From positions 29,494,501-29,558,500 of the forward strand of contig JAYKKI010000008.1 in the NCBI GenBank assembly GCA_039881145.1: 64,000 nucleotides of DNA, written 5' to 3'. This document shows, piece after piece, positions 1 to 11,389 of the stretch (the stretch's first letter is position 1; every line of letters starts with the position of its first letter). Made by a program: the position numbers and the translations under genes. Source of the stretch: Druceiella hillmani. Taxonomy: Eukaryota; Arthropoda; Insecta; Lepidoptera; Hepialidae. The notes below the pieces were generated by a model. It did no database searches, had not been told where the DNA came from, and was given only the letters and a program-made list of their open reading frames with translations.

Positions 1-1899
1 ATAATCCTTCGAAGAAGAGTCTTGTTATAAGTAGAGATGTCATCGTAATGGAAAATGAATCAGAGCTCAAAGAAACAGGCAACAAGTCAGCTATCTGGAT
101 TTCTAACGAAGAGACACTTGCAGATAACATAGAAAAAGAGAGCACAGTTTCAGTGGGGGATAAATCGTCTCATATTTCAGAGACAGAAGACTGCCCATCA
201 GATTATTCTTCAGTGTATGAGGAGAGTAATGAAACAATAACGGAAACTTCATCTCCAACCACAGACATATTAGACACAGAAGTCCAGACGACATCAACCC
301 CAGAACAGACACCAGAATTACCTGAAAAGCGTTCCAGGAAAGCAACTGAACGGTATGGTTTTACATGTCTTTCCAACACTGTTTCAGCATTAGAGGAGAT
401 AGTGTTCTCAGAGACTCTTGCAGGGCCTGAGAGTTAACAGTGGAAGGATGCCATGGCCGACGAGCTGAGGACAGCGATGGGAGCACGTTGACAACCCCGG
501 TGATGTGACAATTGTGAAGTGCAGGTGGGTGCTTAACAAAAAGTTTGATGTGGACAATAATGTGCGGTTTCGGGCTAGATTGGTGGCAAAAGGTTTCTCG
601 CAGAAACTTGGAATTGACTATACGGACACGTTCTCTCCCGTGGTTAGACATTCAACGCTCAGATTATTGTTTGCTCTCAGTGTTAAGATGAATATGAGTA
701 TTGATCATTTGGATGTTACTACAGCATTCCTAAACGGTTTTTTGAGAGAAACTATTTACATGTCATTACCTGAAGGTTTTATGAACAAAAGTGGGGGAAA
801 GGTTTTAAAATTGAAAAGAGCAATCTATGGGTTAAAACAGTCTTCCCTTGCGTGGTAAGTTAGAGTTAAAGATTTACTATGCAAATTAAATTTTAAAAAC
901 AGTCAGTATGAGCCTTGTTTGTTCACAAAAACTAAAGGTTAAGCTAAAATTATTGTGGCCTTATATGTGGATGACTTTTTAATTTTTTCGAATTGTCCTG
1001 TTGAAAGTAAAAAATTAAAAGATACTTTAGGATCAGAATTTAAGCTAAAAGATTTAGGACCTGTAAGGCAATACTTAGGCATGAGAATAAATGTTAGTAA
1101 AAATGTAATTACTGTAGATCAGCAGCAGTATATTGATCAGCTATTAACTAGGTTCAATATGTTGGATTGTAAAATGTATAAAACACCAATAGAGTGTAAA
1201 TTAAATTTAGAGAAACCTGATAAATGTGTACCTGATGTTCCATATCAGAAGTTAATTGGATCATTAATGTATTTGGAAGTATTAACCAAGCCTGACATTT
1301 CCTATTCTGTTAGCTATTTGAGCCAATTTAACAGTTGCTATGATCTTACACATTGGCATTATGCTAAACGCATTCTTAAATATTTGCAATGTACAAAAAC
1401 TTACTGTTTAAAATATTTTAAGGGCGGTAGCAAGTTAGAGGGCTTTGTAGATAGCGATTGGGCCAGCGATGCCATAGATAGGAAGTCCTACACGGGCTTT
1501 TGCTTTACTATGTCGGGATCTGCCATTTCATGGCAAAGCAGAAAGCAAAAGTCCGTATCGCTCTCTAGTACAGAGGCAGAATATACTGCTTTGTCTGAGG
1601 CAGCTCGCGAAGGAGTGTATTTGAGAAACCTGTTACATGAAATAACTGGTAACTTATCTGTAATATAGATCTATTGTGACAATCAGAGTGCTTTAAAGTT
1701 ATCATTAAGTAACCAAAGTCACAACAGATCAAAACACATAGATGTGAGATTCCATTATGTAAGAGATGTTGTTAAAAATAAATATATTAAAGTTATGTAC
1801 TTGTGTAGTGAGGAAATGCCTGCCGATTTACTTACCAAAGGACTGTGTACTATTAAGCATTATAAGTTTATGTGTAAATTGGGCATTGTACTTAAATAA
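1..1899 (+). pseudogene. Ty1/Copia retrotransposon pol remnant (integrase tail, RT, RNase H)
   Basis: Decayed Copia polyprotein, truncated at its 5' side by the window edge. From base 3 the frame reads an integrase C-terminal tail (VISRDVIVMENE type). It continues through a low-complexity linker to a KRSRKATERYGF motif. A stop at 435-437 and a frameshift near 480-490 separate this from the RT, which reads KCRWVLNKKF, RARLVAKGFSQ, DVTTAFLNG and AIYGLKQ. In-frame stops follow at 856 and 940, then the catalytic YVDD motif at about 961. The RNase H shows DSDWASD, SSTEAEY and, after another stop at 1666, YCDNQSA and ADLLTKG. The frame ends at 1897-1899. Motif order is that of Copia, not Gypsy. With four stops and a frameshift it cannot be active. 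It lies antisense in a Wnt6 intron or in flanking DNA. Confidence 0.95.
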
Positions 1900-1920
1900 A
1901 ATTGTTGTTTATTTTGATAA

Positions 1921-1929
1921 GTGGGGGTT
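1921..1929 (+). other. Polypurine tract of the Copia element
   Basis: A G-rich purine run (GTGGGGGTT) lies 21 bases after the pol stop and just before the probable 3' LTR. This is the position expected for the plus-strand priming tract of an LTR retrotransposon. Confidence 0.6.
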
Positions 1930-2087
1930 TGATTATGTTGTATCAAAATATGTAATTAGTGAATAGTAGCGCCGTCTCTTATCGTTTTGTAGAAACTGTT
2001 TGTCTGTCTATGACAATTTGCTAAAATAAAAGACAGCGATAAAACGTGTTTTACTAGAATTATCATTAAGGTGCGATCTACCTTACA
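1930..2087 (+). repeat. Probable 3' LTR of the Copia element
   Basis: A stretch of about 150-160 bases follows the purine tract. It could begin with TG at 1930 or at 1936 (TGTTGTATC) and end with CA at 2087. A polyadenylation-type AATAAA lies near 2025. The 5' LTR is outside the window, so the ends cannot be fixed by comparison and no target-site duplication can be checked. Confidence 0.5.
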
Positions 2088-2289
2088 ACTTTACGTTTAT
2101 TAACCTATTTTGGTCAGTTTTAAATTCCTCCCAATTTATCACAAATGTTAAATTTAATTCTGTCCTAAATTTCTTATTTATCTGCAAATGGTGCGAATTC
2201 GTTTTAGTACGCGCTGTAAATAAAACTTTTGAAACAAATGAAAATAGTAGTAGTCAAATAATTAAAAGAAAAAGCTAACCCACAACACA

Positions 2290-2440
2290 TCTTTGCTAAT
2301 AGCCCACCTGAAGATGTTGTAATACAACGAAACCTAGGTCGCGGTAAAGAACTTAAAGAAAGTATAATACTACATCACGTAGTTTCATTTAATTGTGAAT
2401 ATTGAATTTCTACAAAATTAACGCCAAATATATTCAATAT
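2290..2440 (+). repeat. Hammerhead-bearing interspersed repeat, copy 1
   Basis: About 150 bases recur at 18.4 kb (reverse) and 26.4 kb. Homology starts near CTTTGCTAATAGCCCACC, runs through the ribozyme-like core, then through an ACTACATCACGTAGT hairpin-like word, and ends at ACGCCAAATATATTCAAT. This copy has only one arm; the other two loci carry inverted arms. Family name not known to me. Confidence 0.8.
2304..2344 (+). ncRNA. Hammerhead-ribozyme-like motif, copy 1
   Basis: The blocks of a minimal type I hammerhead are present in order. They are a 5' stem I strand CCAC, the core CTGAAGA (CUGANGA), a stem II hairpin GTTGT-AAT-ACAAC, the core GAAA, a tiny stem III closing a CTAG loop, the cleavage triplet GTC, and a 3' stem I strand GCGG. 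Stem I has one C-A mismatch here. One extra U sits between CTGAAGA and stem II. Short stems of this kind are known from Penelope-like retroelements and retrozymes. Activity is unproven. Confidence 0.6.
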
Positions 2441-2444
2441 AAGA

Positions 2445-3237
2445 AAAAGCTAACCTTCCCAGAAAATTTTGTATCATGGTGCTTTGTTTAATATTAGAAA
2501 AGCCTAGATGTGTACGTGTGCCATCTGATGATGCACCAAGAACAGAAATTATTACTATTGGATTATATAAATGTGTTATAATTTAATACCCATATTTTAT
2601 TTATTAATCATATATCAAATTGTCGATATAATATATGTAATAAATGCTTTATTATTACAAAAAATAAGACCGAGTAAAAATATGCATAAATAAGTACTAC
2701 TTATTACTACCCACCATAAAATAGGTATTCCACAGACGTATAAATCTGTTATATAAATATATATGGATGTAGATCTAATTTAGTCCGGTTTTATCAATAT
2801 TGCTCAAGTACTTTACGAGAATTATCAATTTTAAATGTAAATTATATATATTATATTATTATATTATTATATATTGTATAAAAATTAGGTATATTATACT
2901 TTTCTATCAATCTTATTTTATTTTACCACCAAGTAAATTAAGTTGAAAATAAATGAATATTGAATGTAGCCAAAAAATAATACTATGAAGAATATAATAA
3001 GAGCTTTTAAAGAGATGTTCTAAAATTCTTATACCCTTTTTGATTATAATATTTTTATAGAAAAAAAAATAACTCGACAGTTTACTTAGACACATCGCGT
3101 GGTTTTACATCTATATAACATCTGGAAACAAAGCAGTGTTCTCTGCAAGTCGGGCAAGAACTACCGTAACACTCTTACCTAAACCAAGTCGATATACTTT
3201 CGAATTATCTTTGCACTACAGCTGAGATCATATCTCC
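2445..3237. other. AT-rich non-coding stretch
   Basis: No coding exon or recognisable repeat seen. Very AT-rich with short ATT/TAT runs around 2840-2880. Confidence 0.5.
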
Positions 3238-3930
3238 GTTTTTTAGGGATCCATATTTCTAAAGGAAAAAAGGAACCCTTGTAGGATCACTTCGTTGTAC
3301 GTCTGTCTGTGTAGACAATTTTTCTAAAGAATGCGTGGAGGTGTCAAGTTAAAATTAATATCAAATATCTACGGTATACGATCCCTTGGAACTATAAAAA
3401 TCAAGCCTCTAAGTCAAAGCAATCAAGAAGAACCCTAAAAATACGGCCATTTATGGCGCATTGTTGACACACGCAAATAAATAAAAACCTATAGAGTACA
3501 TCCCGTTGGTCTAGCAACACGAAATTTGGCAAGAAGGAAGGTCTGATAGTAGTTATATCATATAATTTTTTTTTCGAATATGCGCCTGTCAAAGTTATAG
3601 TAGGCAATATATTTAAGTTCCGGCCATTTATACTACAAATTTTAACACTCACAAATAAATCAAAATCTATAGGTTACTTCCCATTGACCTAGAATCGTGA
3701 AATTTGGTAAGAATCAAGGTCCAAAAATCGTTAATTTGTAGTTATATCACATAAATAATATTTTTTTAAATATGTCCGTGTGAAAGGTACAGCAAGTAAT
3801 ACATTTTCGTTCTAAGAAATTAAAATTTTGTAAATAGTTTAATAAGAAAATTATGTACCATTATATAATTATAAACGCCTAAATGTTTACAAAAATCTCT
3901 TTGAGCGAGTTCCACCCGTGCTTCACAGGA
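3238..3930 (+). repeat. Interspersed repeat family A, near full-length copy
   Basis: Begins around TAGGGATCCATATTTCTAAA followed by AAAGGAAAAAAGGAACCC and a GTCTGTCTGT run, and ends near 3930 at GAGTTCCACCCGTGCTTCAC. An inverted copy lies at 31105-31660, and terminal fragments occur at 5.6, 19.5, 24.65, 51.0 and 57.1-57.3 kb. The copy holds an internal direct duplication of about 180 bases (about 3437-3612 and 3616-3796), both with CGGCCATTTAT and GAAATTTGG(C/T)AAGAA. The class is not clear to me; no coding is visible. This type of terminus is common in lepidopteran introns. Confidence 0.75.
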
Positions 3931-3950
3931 TTTTTTTTTATTTTCGTTCA

Positions 3951-4088
3951 GAAAGCTGAACTAAGCTTGTAGTATAAATTTAACTAAGCCTGTAGTACAA
4001 ACTGAACTAAGCATGTTGTAAAAACTGAACTAAGCCTACAGTACAAACTGAACTAGGCCTACAGTACAAACTGAACTAAGCCTATAAT
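3951..4088. repeat. 23-bp tandem repeat array
   Basis: Six head-to-tail units of about 23 bases with consensus ACTGAACTAAGCCTACAGTA plus CAA. The units are imperfect, the central ones most alike. Confidence 0.85.
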
Positions 4089-4576
4089 GACTAAAATACT
4101 GAAATACAAAGTTTCATCATTTTTATTCTTACACACTTATCGATCATGGAAAATCTAAAGTATTTTCCGCAGTCCTACAAATTCGAAGTTCGGCACGGAG
4201 ATAGCATTTAGTATATATAACAAATGTAAAATTGAAAAACCGTTCGTCATTGCCAATTTAATGATACAATTGTAATCATTGCATTGAATATTTAGGACAG
4301 TCATCATAGCGAATTAATTATTTTTGAGAGCAAAAGGAATATTCCATATCATATTTTATATTCTACTTCACATTGTGGAACAATAATTTGTTTTGAATAG
4401 ACGGACATATTTGTATTGATTCATGAAAGTATTTTGATTTACAATTTATATTTGTCTTCCTAATACTGGTCTTCGCAATGTTTAAAGAAATTACTAATAA
4501 AATGAAATTAATAATGATAATCAAATGAATGGAACGGAATTCACAAACTTAATTCAAAATAGCCACTGATCAGAAT

Positions 4577-5034
4577 CTCATATTCTAGTGCGTATGCTAG
4601 GCAATATATTCACGATGTGAAAAAATGTAACCTCATATTCTAGTGCGTATGCTAAGCAATATATTTACGATGTGAAAAAATGTAACCTCATATTCTAGTG
4701 CGTATGCTAGGCAATATATTTACGATGTGAAAAAATGTAATCTCATATTCTAGTGCATAAGCTAGGCAATATATTTACGATGTGAAAAAATGTAACCTCA
4801 TATTCTAGTGCGTATGCTAGGCAATATATTTACGATGTGAAAAAATGTAACCTCATATTCTAGTGCGTATGCTAGGCAATGTATTTACGATGTGAAAAAA
4901 TGTAACCTCATATTCTAGTGCGTATGCTAGGCAATATATTTACGATGTGAAAAAATGTAACCTCATATTCTAATGCGTATGCTAGGCAATATATTTACGA
5001 TGTGAAAAAATGTAAACTCATATTCTAGTGCGTT
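4577..5034. repeat. 55-bp minisatellite, eight units plus a partial one
   Basis: The word CTCATATTCTAG recurs at 4577, 4632, 4687, 4742, 4797, 4852, 4907, 4962 and 5017, a constant spacing of 55 bases. Units differ at only a few positions. Each holds TAGGCAATATATTTACG, which also occurs in the family A fragments at 3601 and 5556, so the array probably arose by amplification of a piece of that element. Confidence 0.95.
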
Positions 5035-5555
5035 ACTCCCGAGACGAGTAATGTGCTTTAAAAAAACATGTTAACACTAGCAGAGATTTTTATATTACAG
5101 ATTTGGCTCCACAAGAAATCTTAAGCCACATTTCTTATGCCATCAAAATTAAACTTTAAATCTAGATTAAATTTGTAGACGGATAAAATAAAATAGTAAA
5201 AAAATTCGCTACCATTTCACCATACAACCATATAACCATACTTTACACCATTGACACATTGTTAAAAAAATAATTTTTAATATACATTTTTATAAAAAAA
5301 ATGTTTGTATCACTTTTAAACCCAAAATCTGTATTCCATATTTGCGCTCAACGTGTTTTTTTCATCATACAATATTCTTATTTACAGATCATAAAAATTT
5401 ATAGGGTATTTACGATCGAACTGTGTGTCGCAAGCCGGCATAATGTGAGGTTCTACAGCACAAGTAAAAAGAAAAAAACCCAAAAATAAATTATTTCTAA
5501 TTCTATGTGGAATTATATATTTTTATACTTAGTTATTAAGTTTGTTAAAGATATA

Positions 5556-5660
5556 TTAGGCAATATATTTACGTTGAGAAAAATTAATATTTGTAAACAG
5601 TTTAATTAAAAATACCAAATTAGGGGTTTGTAATGGCCTAAATCTGTACGGAACCCTCGT
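5556..5660 (+). repeat. Family A fragment
   Basis: Resembles the 3' part of the 3238-3930 copy: TTAGGCAATATATTTACG, TTTGTAAACAGTTTAATTA, a TAATGGCCTAAAT block and a final ACGGAACCCTCG. It lies just after the 55-bp array and shares sequence with its unit. Confidence 0.65.
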
Positions 5661-5945
5661 ACTTGATAATTTTCTGTTACCCGTTGCAATATATTCAATA
5701 AACGTGTTTTTTTTACTTTTGAATAGTTTTTTTATTTTTTCATAACCACTTGTTGGCATAAAATAAATTAAACTTACGTACGTTACATTCTTTTAAATAA
5801 ATTGCTTTAGATGAGATTATTTTTTTGCAATAATACTTTTTTGTTGCTGTTCTTTCATTTCCTGTCATTACTTGTGAATATGTGAAATTATAACCCTATA
5901 TTACAACTATGACTAAAACCCTCCATCGCACCAAACAATACTAAC

Positions 5946-6199
5946 CAACCTCCCAGCATTATGATTATGCAGCCTCACAATAGCTTTTATATCGCTCCTG
6001 CGGCCACGTCGCGCGTCGAGCACGTCGCGCGCCCGCCGCCCTCCCCAGCGCACGTCGTCCTCGCAGCCGCTCCAACGCCACTCGCGTGTGCGCCTCTCGC
6101 ACGAGCACGACGGTAGCGCACCGGTGCTGCACGCGCGTGTCAGCGAGTACACGACACCAGCCGAACTTATGGCGTGGATGAAGGCGGTCTCGCGAGTAT
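5946..6199 (-). CDS. Wnt6: Wnt protein, internal exon (probable Wnt6)
   Basis: Internal exon of a secreted Wnt ligand. The acceptor is a pyrimidine-rich TATTTTCTCACCGCAG on the minus strand. The exon then reads TRETAFIHAISSAG, a conserved Wnt helix, followed by YSLTRACSTG, CSCERR, WRWSGCEDDVRWG, DARRGRRSDIKAIV and RLHNHNAGRL. These match the order and spacing of Wnt family blocks (RETAF..AI..AG, ACS.G, W.W.GC.DN, ARR, LHNN.AGR). The DAR..RR.DI.A.V.LHN..AGRL stretch resembles Wnt6 most. The first two bases (AT) complete a codon begun by G in the exon at 52441-52634, giving Asp in R-D-T-R-E-T. The donor is either GTTAGT after AGRL (end 5946) or GTTGGT four bases earlier in the exon (end 5950). 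The exon is GC-rich against AT-rich flanks. Later exons (lipid-attachment loop, C-terminal cysteines) are not in the window. Confidence 0.93.
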
Positions 6200-6599
6200 C
6201 TGCGGTGAGAAAATATAAGCTTGTCTTATTTCTATGTATCTATGAATAATTAATAATAATAAAAAATATAATTATATTCTAATAATCATGAATAATTATA
6301 TATATAGAAGATATCAAATGCAAATAAAGCTGATGACCAGTGCCAGCTGAAAAGGTGACTTTAGAGCAGCGTTTTTATTATCTATGTTATTTATTTCATT
6401 AAGGACATAATATTAGGCCATTTAATGTCCAAAACCTAAAATACCCAGGTTGATTCTCGATATACTAGAAATTTTACTCTGCAATTTTTTGTGTATATTG
6501 TTTGTGAAAGTAAGTCATTAGTCTTTCAGACGCAAAGTTTATTTGAGGTTATATATAAAATTATCTGTTGCATATTAATTTTCGTAAACTAAGTTAAAA

Positions 6600-7344
6600 A
6601 TTCGCATTATTTTCGAATGTGAGTTTTGTCGCGGAATAATGCAGCACTTGCTTGAAATATCAACGAAGTATTTGGCAAGAATGTGGGTAATGAACGCACA
6701 GTCATCGATTGAATTCCGATCTGCAGAATTTGGTTTTCAAAATGGACTACGTGGGTGACCCGAGAGAAAGATGTATAACGAGGAACTAAAAACTGCCATG
6801 GATACACCTCAAACTATGCGTGACTTCGCAGCAACGTTTGATATTACTAATCCAGTAACATTGAACTATTTGAAACAAATCGGTAACTAGAGAAGTTCGC
6901 AAGAACTAAAGAGAATAGAAGGGAAACAGTTTGGAAGCTGCTTTTCTTTCCTGTTGCGACATAAAGCCGAATCATTTCTGAATTAATTTTTTACCTACAA
7001 TGAAAAATATGTCCTTTGTCACAATTTCAAGCATCTGCATAATAGTTGTATATAGATAAAATGCCAAATTATGTCCTAAAACAGAACATCAACGACAAAA
7101 GTTAATGCAGTCGGTTTGGTTGTTTAGCACTGGTGCTATCCACTACAGCTTCATGAAACCTAATCAGTCGATTACAATAGACGTTTACTGTATAATTTTA
7201 GATTTAATAGCTGCAGAAATAAGAAGGGGGGAGGGGCTGTCCCTTATAAATAGCCGTTTCCAACACACATATATTGAATTGAAACATTCTAGTACGTTCC
7301 AAAAAAACATGTTTGCCCTAAAATTGGAATATGAATATTCATAG
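6600..7344 (+). pseudogene. Mariner-family transposase relic
   Basis: Fragments of a mariner transposase in shifting frames. Around 6690-6760 the reading shows GNERTV and IWFSKW, like the helix-turn-helix end. At 6777-6983 one frame reads NEELKTAMDT, QTMRDFAATF, LNYLKQIGN, a stop at 6888, then RHKAESFLN, matching the second DNA-binding helix and the start of the catalytic domain. At 7105-7200 the reading VWLFSTGAIHYSFMKP and ITIDVYC matches the block around the second catalytic region. Several stops and frameshifts make it dead. Terminal inverted repeats were not found. It lies antisense in the Wnt6 intron. Confidence 0.85.
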
Positions 7345-8213
7345 TGTTAATTATTGAAATATGTGCTCGTTACCATGTTTAACTACTATGCTAAACTTCA
7401 TAAAGTTTCTACGTCCGGCGTTTTCTGGGGAAAATGGTTATGATACACACAGGCACTATCTTATAAGAGTTCCAATTTTTTTCTTTTGTGGTATTAAGTA
7501 CTTCATTTGCCAACTCTAAAATGTTACATAATTATTGTTTAATGGTAATTATTCAAATAGGTGCTTCTTGCTAAGACCTACACCTTATCTGCTTTCCACT
7601 TTCATAATCAAATCCATATTGATAGCATCGCCGACCAGCATCTATGCGAATATCTGTCCCCTCAACTCTGACGCATCTTCTTGCCCCATCACGACCGATG
7701 CATGGTCAGTACTTATTTGGGATATTGCTGATATCCGATGTGACCCCATGCCGTCTTTGAGACGTCAACACATCAACTGTTGACGTCTGGCGAATTATAC
7801 TCAAATAAACACACATAAACTGTGGTGAATAGATATATTCTTTATGTATATGTGTTTACGTAGTCTGATATATATTTTCATAATATTATAGCAAACGCCT
7901 ACTGAGGATAAAATTCATATTGTAATTATCTTTTGAAACAGAAATGAAGGGTGATATATAATAACAAATTATTGTAAATTCATATATAGATTATTAAATG
8001 AAAAACTATGAAGTGTACATTGTCAAATACTGACACGTTAGACTTAGAAATTTCCTCCATTTAAAAAAACTCATCTAAATATTTAATATGATGGACCTAA
8101 ATAGATCCATGGGCCTGAATGTGACATTTGTATAGCATGTGTTATAAATATTTGTAGTCATTATTCAGTATCGGAAGCAAGTATGGATGCTATTTACGTG
8201 TATGAAAGTGTTG

Positions 8214-8214
<1 letters not shown>
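7345..8214. other. Intronic DNA, no gene seen
   Basis: AT-rich. A degenerate piece near 7430-7500 (CTTATAAGAGTTCC then TTTTTTTCTTTT) resembles the reverse end of repeat family A. An 82-codon open frame at 7535-7783 has no recognisable motif. Confidence 0.4.
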
Positions 8215-8300
<86 letters not shown>

Positions 8301-8328
8301 AATATATATACATATATATACATATATA
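8215..8328. repeat. (TA)n microsatellite
   Basis: About 114 bases of nearly pure TA dinucleotides interrupted by a few ACATAT or ATGTAT variants. Confidence 0.98.
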
Positions 8329-8575
8329 ATAGATGTTTTTAAGAAAGGTTAGGTTAGGCACTATAAAACTTATCGTTTATACATACAAATAAAAACAAAA
8401 AATAGCAATTACCTGAAGAATTGTTAAAATACCCAAAAAGTTATTTAACAATTCTTTAATCCTACTAGAAATAATAGTTTGTCTGTTTATTTTGCACAAA
8501 GTCTTTTTCTCTTTTGATAGACAGTATTTTTTTTAATTTTCATAATCTTTCGCATGAAACTGATAAAACTATCAT

Positions 8576-8651
8576 TATAATAATATAATAATAATAATAA
8601 TAATATAATAATAATAATAATATATATTTTTTATTATTATTATATATTTTT
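8576..8651. repeat. (AAT)n/(ATT)n repeat with self-complementary halves
   Basis: An ATAATAATAAT run is followed by TTTTTTATTATTATTATA, its near reverse complement, so the tract can form a hairpin. Confidence 0.9.
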
Positions 8652-9284
8652 GTATGCTATAAGATGTTTTAATTGCATTAATAATTTTATATTGATCATA
8701 TCAAAACACGCATATTTTTGAATAAAAGATCCTCGAATAAAAGATAGAAATATTTAAAGTAAATTATATAAATCAATAACTAAAAAGTTCATCCATTCAG
8801 CCTTTCCGATTACACTCAAGTTAGCCAATTCATGTAATTGATTTATGCATCTCATCTTTATGCTTACATAAAATGTCAGTTATCTAAAATTAAATATAAA
8901 CAATATTTCTTACAAATCGACATATTTATATTTTAATACCTTTATTTCCATTTTCAGCAGCCAGAATCTAAATTGTTTGCAAACCCTTTAACTCTTTGGT
9001 ATATCACTTGAGATTGAACAAGATGTTAACTGAGAGATGAAGGCAGTTTTACTTATTCTTAGATTAAATACTTTTAGTTTTTATATTTTAGATTTTCAAC
9101 CTAAAAATTGTATTTTATTTTGGAACTAATATTTTTAGGCCTTATACATATCGTTCTTATTATTTCTATTGCTCTGTTAATAAACGCTATTTTTAGAGTA
9201 GGGATAAAATATTTCAAATTCCTTTTTTAAAATATGAAATTGTGTTTACGCTGTTTAATTGATCAAGTAGCATTTTTTCGTTAT

Positions 9285-9610
9285 TAAATAGGACTAGCGT
9301 GACCCGTGCGAAGTCTTCGCATTATAAATTATTCAACTCAATTTAATAAATCAAAATTGATTGCAGGTATTCAATTCATTTCTAATTTTGCACACTGCTT
9401 ATTACGTTTTTATTCCATTATGAAGCTCAGATGACAGATCAAACAAATATTTTACTAAAATTGACATATAGAAGCGCAAGTATCAAAAGCATTGAGCTAA
9501 AGCGCCACTTTATTTATACGTGAGTGGATTTGAAATTAAACAAAAATTTTACCGACCGTCAATCATATTGACGTTGAGCCGTTAGATGGCAGCATTGCTG
9601 TTTTGTGTAT
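9285..9610. repeat. Interspersed repeat fragments
   Basis: Contains GACTAGCGTGACCCGTGCG at about 9291, a word type recurrent in arthropod repeats, and GCCGTTAGATGGCAGCATTG at about 9580. No coding sequence seen. Assignment from memory of such motifs only. Confidence 0.4.
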
Positions 9611-10509
9611 ATAATTTTAATAATTAATTAATTTGCAAAAACAATAGCAATAATAAATTTTTTAGTTGTGGATGCCGGTAGAGCAAGCAATTATCTATAA
9701 AATGATATATAATTTATGTGGATTAGTTGTGAGGTTTTTTCTAAAAAGGGAGAGTAACATCTTAACCTTAGCGTATTAATATATATGATGATTATTTCAA
9801 TGTTAAATCGAATAATTCATATTATTTTATAGGATTTACTTTTATATTAAAATAAAAAAATGTAATATGAACTGATTAAAACGTCAACGTAATGGAATAA
9901 ACTTTAATTACTTTTATGAAAAATGATAAACCTAATAAATATTATTTTTATTACAATTCCTTATGACATTAATATGCTTTTAATATATGGATGGTTATTC
10001 AGACCAATTATTATGCTCTAAATCATATTAAAAACTTTATAATCTCCTGGAATCAAATGCTTCATTTCCTGTCGGTAATATAATTTGGACAGCTCAGTAA
10101 GCGTTAAATGATCATATAATTGAGGGATATTTATTAATAACGTTGGGTCTCCTGATAATTATTCACAATCCTTATGAAAATCACTCTTGTGCTTAATTTT
10201 ATCTTATACCGGATACTGCAATGTAAAAATATTGGTTATGAGAGATCTTGTGCTTGAATATTTACCACTATTAAATTTTTGGAAATTGTTGTAGTAAATA
10301 AATATATCTTTCTAAAGCTTTGAAATTTTTCTCTCTTTTCATTATAATCAATGGTCACTGAAAATAAATATTCCTCTGTTTGGAGTAATTGTTTTCTACA
10401 GTACTATGGAATCGACTTATTTAACTTGGGTATGACCAAAAAGTGTTGCTTAATAACAGATTTCTGTTTAATTGCCAATTCGAGTAGGGCATTTAACATG
10501 TTAATCGAC

Positions 10510-11126
10510 TTATTTTGGTAACAGCATCCATCTCTTCACAAAATGATCTTGGATGGAATTTGATTTTTTCATTCAAGGCTTAAATATGTAATCAACAAGG
10601 AAAAATTTTATTTCTTGAGTATAATTGTCTATTTTGAGTTTAAGTAGCAAGTTGCAGAAGTATAACATCGCATCCTGTACATCTATTATGTAAACAACAA
10701 CATCAAATCCAGATTTTTCTTTATCATTGTTTGTCTCCTCTCCTGCATCATCTTTTTCAGTTGAGTAATCTGAACGATCTTATTCATTTATATTTTAACC
10801 CATGAATGCTGTACAGCTATTGTCTATTGTATATATTTTGGTCTTTTGAAGGTCTGAAAGTAACTAAGATTTTCCATTCTTTTCCCAGGTCTGAGGATGG
10901 CTTGTTTACATTTGTCGCCTTTTTAAAACCTTTGTTACTATTCTCCTTTAAACGTAGTAAGAACTCTCTTCCAAGCCAACTTATCTTCTTGAACTCCTTC
11001 AACAGTATTTTTTTAAATCAAGTTTTGTTGGTTTATGTGTCAAATTCCCTATTTTTTTATATAATTTTGGTTCGCAGTATTAATTGCTACCACAATCTAA
11101 CATTTTTTTCGAAGTTTAAGGTTTGA
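10510..11126 (-). other. Unidentified coding-like relic
   Basis: The minus strand has runs of lysine- and glutamate-rich codons with protein-like composition. One is an open frame at 10817-11002 reading GREFLLRLKENSNKGF; another, downstream on the minus strand at about 10560-10770, reads STEKDDAGEETNNDKE. Frames shift between them. I do not recognise the family. It could be a decayed transposon gene or chance. Confidence 0.25.
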
Positions 11127-11389
11127 AAAGATTTATAAGATATGAAGGTAAAAATTTGATAATTGGTAACACTCATACAGTGACTAGATCGAAAGCCTCT
11201 ACAGAGTTCTAGGTAATTAAAATTCGAAAAATCGACCATTTTTCTTACTTTTTCTAGGTGCGTTTTAAACAAAAAACCATTTTTTCTTGACGTAAAATTT
11301 ATTGCAATAACAATGACAATATGGGTAATAAAAACTCTAGAATTTATTTATGGTTCTAGATCTCTGATATACATTATATTTGTCAGCTA

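Noticed and set aside
361..651. Minus-strand 96-codon frame
   Set aside because: Shadow of the Copia reverse transcriptase on the other strand.
1..5945. Search for the next Wnt6 exon with the KCHG.SGSC lipid-attachment motif on the minus strand
   Set aside because: No such motif or GC-rich exon seen. This interval is repeats and Copia, so the exon must be outside the window.
5984..6204. Plus-strand open frame ending in a plausible donor (GCG then GTGAGA), with AELMAWMKAV-like peptide
   Set aside because: The opposite strand reads a full Wnt exon with all family blocks and matching phase. The plus-strand frame and donor are chance shadows of it.
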